A DNA stretch of 64,000 nt. Origin: Meandrina meandrites. Lineage: Eukaryota; Cnidaria; Anthozoa; Scleractinia; Meandrinidae. How positions within the stretch are numbered: the stretch's first letter is position 1; every line of letters starts with the position of its first letter. The DNA lies in assembly GCA_963693305.1 (NCBI GenBank), contig OY855911.1, positions 32,643,439 through 32,707,438 of the forward strand. The letters run 5' to 3'. The translations under genes and the position numbers were made by a program. The notes below the pieces were generated by a model. It was not told where the DNA came from. It saw only the letters and a program-made list of their open reading frames with translations, and did no database searches. Positions 61,601 to 64,000 of this stretch are shown here, piece by piece.

Positions 61601-63733
61601 AACGATATTAAAACAACGTTTTATAAAGCGCTCAAATTCTCAACGGTTTCTCGTGTAGCCTAATACCGTGTAAGCTGAAAGAACACAACCGCGACGCTTA
61701 TATTATTTTCCAAACGTTCGCTTGGGACGTCTGTGGCACCGTGGTGTGTGTTTATGGGGCGGGGCAGGCAAGAATAAATTAGGTTATTTATGTTATAAAG
61801 CAATCAAGTGGTAACTGCATTATTTGTTTACTAGGCTACTTTTGTGGGAGGCGCGGTGGCCTAATGGTTAGTGCGCTGGACTCCGGATCGGGCGGTCCAG
61901 GTTCGAGCCCTGGTTGGGGCACTGCGTTGTGTTCTTGGGCAAGACACTTCACTCTCATAGTGCCTCTCTCCACCCAGGTGTATAAATGGGTACCGGCGAA
62001 TTTACTGCTGGAGGTAACCCTGCGATGGACTAGCATCCCATCCAGGGGGGAGTAGAAATACTCCTAGTCGCTTCATGCTACGGAAACCGGGATAAGCCCC
62101 GGCCTGATGGGCCCCTTACCTAGGTTACTTTTACGAAATACCGATTTGGTTAGTTGAAGAAAAAAGTATGAAAATTAAGTACCGCATTTTTCTAAAAAAA
62201 AATCTTTAGTTGTGTCCTGTTGGATCCGTGTTTTTGTACAACACCTATTCAAATCTAATTGCAGGTTTGTTTCATAAATAACCGGGCTCAAAAGAACATC
62301 TCGCATCCGCTCGTGGCGTGAAAATAAAACATAAATTTCAGACATTCGAGAAAAGGGTACGTTATAATACGCATTAAATACCTTCAGAGCAGTTTAATCC
62401 TTTGAATCCACTGTGGCATGAACAGACATTAGGTCCGGTACAATCGCCGTTATACGAACAGAAATCCAGCGATTCACACGAAACTGCGGCAGAAAATGAA
62501 TGAAAATTATGTAGCCATGCAGTGCCATTATAAACGAAATTGCAACTAAAGTTTAATACAAACATCTACGGCCTTGCGATTTACGGTGTTGTTTGTACTG
62601 ATTGTACTTTATTAAGTACGTGTCGTACCTTTAGAGCAATCTGTTTCAGTTCGAAATCCTTTTTCACAAGTGCATTCGTTTGGTCCGGTGCAGTTTCCGT
62701 GATTTGAACAGTTATTTAGCGCCTCACAAGATACTGTGTTAGATAAGAGAGAGAAAATACATTCGTTAATTTTGAATTTATTTTTAAACGCGTCTTTGAC
62801 ACAAGTTCACAAAGAAAGCGATCTCGGTTCTCCTTAGGTCAACTTAGGTAAATACCTTCAGTGCAGTTATTTCCTTTATATCCGCTATGGCAAGAACACA
62901 CATTAGGCCCAGTGCAGACACCACGATCTGAACAGCGATTCACTAATTCGCAAGAAACTGTTAAAATGCAAGAAAATATGCTGTTAGTACAAATAATAAG
63001 TCAAGATAGTTCTCAGTGAAACGTAAATCATTTATGTCACGTCAAAAGGAAAGAAGTATATCATTTAATTCTGATAGCGAAGTAGAGACGTGGCTTGTCG
63101 ATTCGCTTCTTCAACAGTGCGTTTGTCGTGATTTTATTGAAAACAATGTATAATAAAACAATTATTAGATTCGTTACCTCGACCTTGGTTATTCCGGATC
63201 ACAAAAACCTCATCCAATAATTCTTTAAAATGCGTCTCTTCGAGACATTTTGAACGGACCTTTTAAATTCCTAATTGAAAGTTTTCCCTTCTCTTTTCTA
63301 TACTTTCACTTGTGAGACCCCTACCCTCCTATATTTCTCCAGCATGAAGCAGATAAACCTTTCGAGCGGAGACAATCCCCGGAGTTTGACCACAGTAGAA
63401 GAGTGGTTTACCTTGTGAGCAGCCAACACTTTTAAATCCGCTTTCACAAGTACACGTATTTGGACCAGTGCAGTTGCCATATCCGGAACAGTTGCTCACT
63501 TGGTCGCAGGAAACTAGTAAGAAACACACACACACACAAAATTAGATTCGCGGAGGTAACACGTCTAATTTGTAATTAAGGTGCAGAAGAATAAAAAGAA
63601 ATGGAAGGAGAAGGAAATTAAAACAAGCCTGATGAACAATCCAAGGATCCTTTAAATCCACTGTCACAATCGCATGTGTTTACTTCACTGCATCTTCCAT
63701 GGCCCGAGCAGTTATTTACCGCTTCGCAAGTAA
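58504..63733 (-). CDS. Gene B: paralog of gene A 3' half (EGF x6 - TM - NPxY tail), 5' partial
   Basis: Eight minus-strand exons in order: 63629-63733, 63412-63513, 62856-62957, 62629-62733, 62382-62483, 61175-61276 (EGFs), 59904-60056 (TM) and 58504-58673 (tail and stop). They correspond one to one with gene A exons 39-46; the EGF exons have identical lengths (105, 102, 102, 105, 102, 102) and all have phase 1. The gene continues beyond the right edge. Orientation is tail to tail with gene A. Whether it has the same CARDB-RHS ectodomain cannot be seen. The first EGF exon has a GC instead of a GT donor. I infer an inverted tandem duplicate, probably functional because the frames are intact. 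Confidence 0.85.
59091..59245. mobile_element. 155-bp MITE, copy 2, 8-bp target duplication
   Basis: Same ends and length as 36246-36400, with only a handful of base differences. CATCCGCC is duplicated at 59083-59090 and 59246-59253. It lies in the last intron of gene B. Confidence 0.9.
59442..59766. mobile_element. Long-inverted-repeat element split by a nested 65-bp hairpin element
   Basis: Outer arms of about 55 bp: ACTAGTGAGCAGCACAAAGG, then AAGACTT-TTGTAGTTGTAAGC, and the complement near 59708-59762. At 59551-59615 a hairpin (arms TAGTCTCCTTCGCAGCC and GGCTGCGAAGGAGACTA) is inserted with the 9-bp duplication GGAATGAAT at 59542-59550 and 59616-59624. Confidence 0.88.
59904..60056 (-). 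CDS. Gene B: transmembrane exon
   Basis: Acceptor ttcattag, donor AAAG|gtaagc on the minus strand, phase 1-1. It reads VFKEQGEGDVGLSKAA, then VIGIATGSFVLGLVLCLLI, then CCCWRRKRLRRRPQRKG. Compared with gene A the GSFVLGL-x-LC core of the helix is conserved, the juxtamembrane part is not, and it has a Cys triplet at the inner face, a candidate for palmitoylation. It is five codons shorter than the gene A exon. Confidence 0.88.
60356..60723. mobile_element. 368-bp inverted-repeat MITE, copy 2
   Basis: Ends GGGAGCTTAAGCAAACTACG and the complement of GGGAGCTTAAGAAATGACG. Homologous along its length to 47199-47564. It lies in the intron between the last EGF and the TM exon of gene B, while copy 1 lies between EGF3 and EGF4 of gene A, so the insertions are independent. 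Confidence 0.8.
61175..63733 (-). CDS. Gene B: six EGF-like exons
   Basis: Reading along the minus strand: NNCSGHGRCSEVNTCDC (63629-63733), SNCSGYGNCTGPNTCTC (63412-63513), NRCSDRGVCTGPNVCSC (62856-62957), NNCSNHGNCTGPNECTC (62629-62733), DFCSYNGDCTGPNVCSC (62382-62483) and KNCSNHGACTGPNACTC (61175-61276). Each has six Cys in EGF spacing and phase 1-1 borders. The 62382-62483 exon differs from gene A 49362-49463 at only three bases and one residue (Asn for Asp). The 1.1-kb intron 61277-62381 is larger than its gene A counterpart because it holds a SINE and a fold-back element. Confidence 0.9.
61507..61703. mobile_element. About 195-bp fold-back element
   Basis: Arms of about 80 bp: TATAAGCGTC, CAGCTTACACGGTATTAGG, ACACGAGAA and TTTGAGCGCTTTATA with their complements on the right, loop of about 35 bp. 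Arms differ by small changes only. It lies in the gene B intron 61277-62381. Confidence 0.8.
61850..62122 (+). mobile_element. tRNA-derived SINE (family 1), full length
   Basis: GGGAGGCGCGGTGGCCTAAT, GTTAGTGCGCTGGACTCC, GGTCCAGGTTCGAGCCC (B box), TTGGGCAAGACACTTCACTC, GGTGTATAAATGGGTACCGG and TGATGGGCCCCTTACC. The best-preserved copy in the window. It accounts for much of the gene B intron 61277-62381. Confidence 0.88.
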
Positions 63734-64000
63734 CTGAAAACGAGAGAAAAAGCTTGCAATTAAATCTTTATTCGCAAGAGTTATATAAATAAAGCTCAAG
63801 CCTGATAGTTCGGCAAGCATGCATATATGTGGTGTATGTATGATGCAGGCTGTGTTAGAGCAATTTTGTGACGTTGTCTAACTACTTCAAACGTCTAAAA
63901 TTAATGTTTGACTAGCTAAGTACGACAGAAGTTGTTGCAGGTTAAATTTGCATACAGAAAAACAATCAAAACTTAGACAATATAATGTAACTAACGGCAA

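Overview
This is nuclear DNA from an animal, most likely an anthozoan cnidarian such as a stony coral. That assignment is an inference. It rests on short phase-consistent exons split by AT-rich introns with GT-AG borders, and on dense TAA-tailed LINE ends, tRNA-derived SINEs and tiny fold-back DNA elements. There is no bacterial, viral or organellar gene, no CRISPR array and no rRNA gene.

Positions 180-51946 (+) hold one very large gene (gene A). Its 5' exons lie left of the window. I could join 46 exons, about 12.4 kb of coding sequence or roughly 4,140 residues, and the phase agrees at every junction but one. The protein order is: a cysteine-containing N-terminal module (180-2023); a bacterial-type Ig-like module (3589-5121); two Ig-like modules (6867-7811); HYR-like and FN3-like modules (8168-9400); about nine CARDB-like repeats (9396-17425), several inside one 2.3 kb exon; PPC-like and IPT/TIG-like modules (17425-18614); a complete RHS/YD-repeat region with the canonical core (19016-30090); a Gly/Ala-rich post-core segment (30090-31999); a DUF7619-like module (38360-41873); an Ig/FN3-like module (42437-43364); one EGF; a cadherin-like block (45484-46182); six EGF modules (46622-49903); a transmembrane helix (50605-50772); and a short tail with an FxNPxY motif, stop at 51944-51946. 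A net 1-nt frame error lies between 18176 and 18248.

The right end (58504-63733, minus) carries the 3' half of a paralogous gene B pointing at gene A: six EGF exons, a TM exon and a tail exon, matching gene A one for one in order, length and phase. The two genes are tail to tail, an inverted duplication with a 6.6 kb spacer. A few EGF exons are nearly identical while TM and tail have diverged.

Introns and spacer are packed with repeats: a 0.73 kb AGT/GGCAGT array, CCG, AATC, TAA and GTCA/GGCA arrays, a 13-bp minisatellite, at least seven copies or pieces of one tRNA-derived SINE plus two other SINE families, 3' ends of several LINEs, and more than a dozen non-autonomous DNA elements. For several of the latter both the inverted repeats and the target-site duplications can be read directly (2, 5, 6, 8, 9 and about 10 bp).

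The simplest reading is a type I membrane receptor or adhesion protein. It has a bacterial-looking ectodomain (CARDB, RHS, DUF7619) grafted onto an animal EGF-TM-endocytic-tail chassis, and is recently duplicated in inverted orientation.
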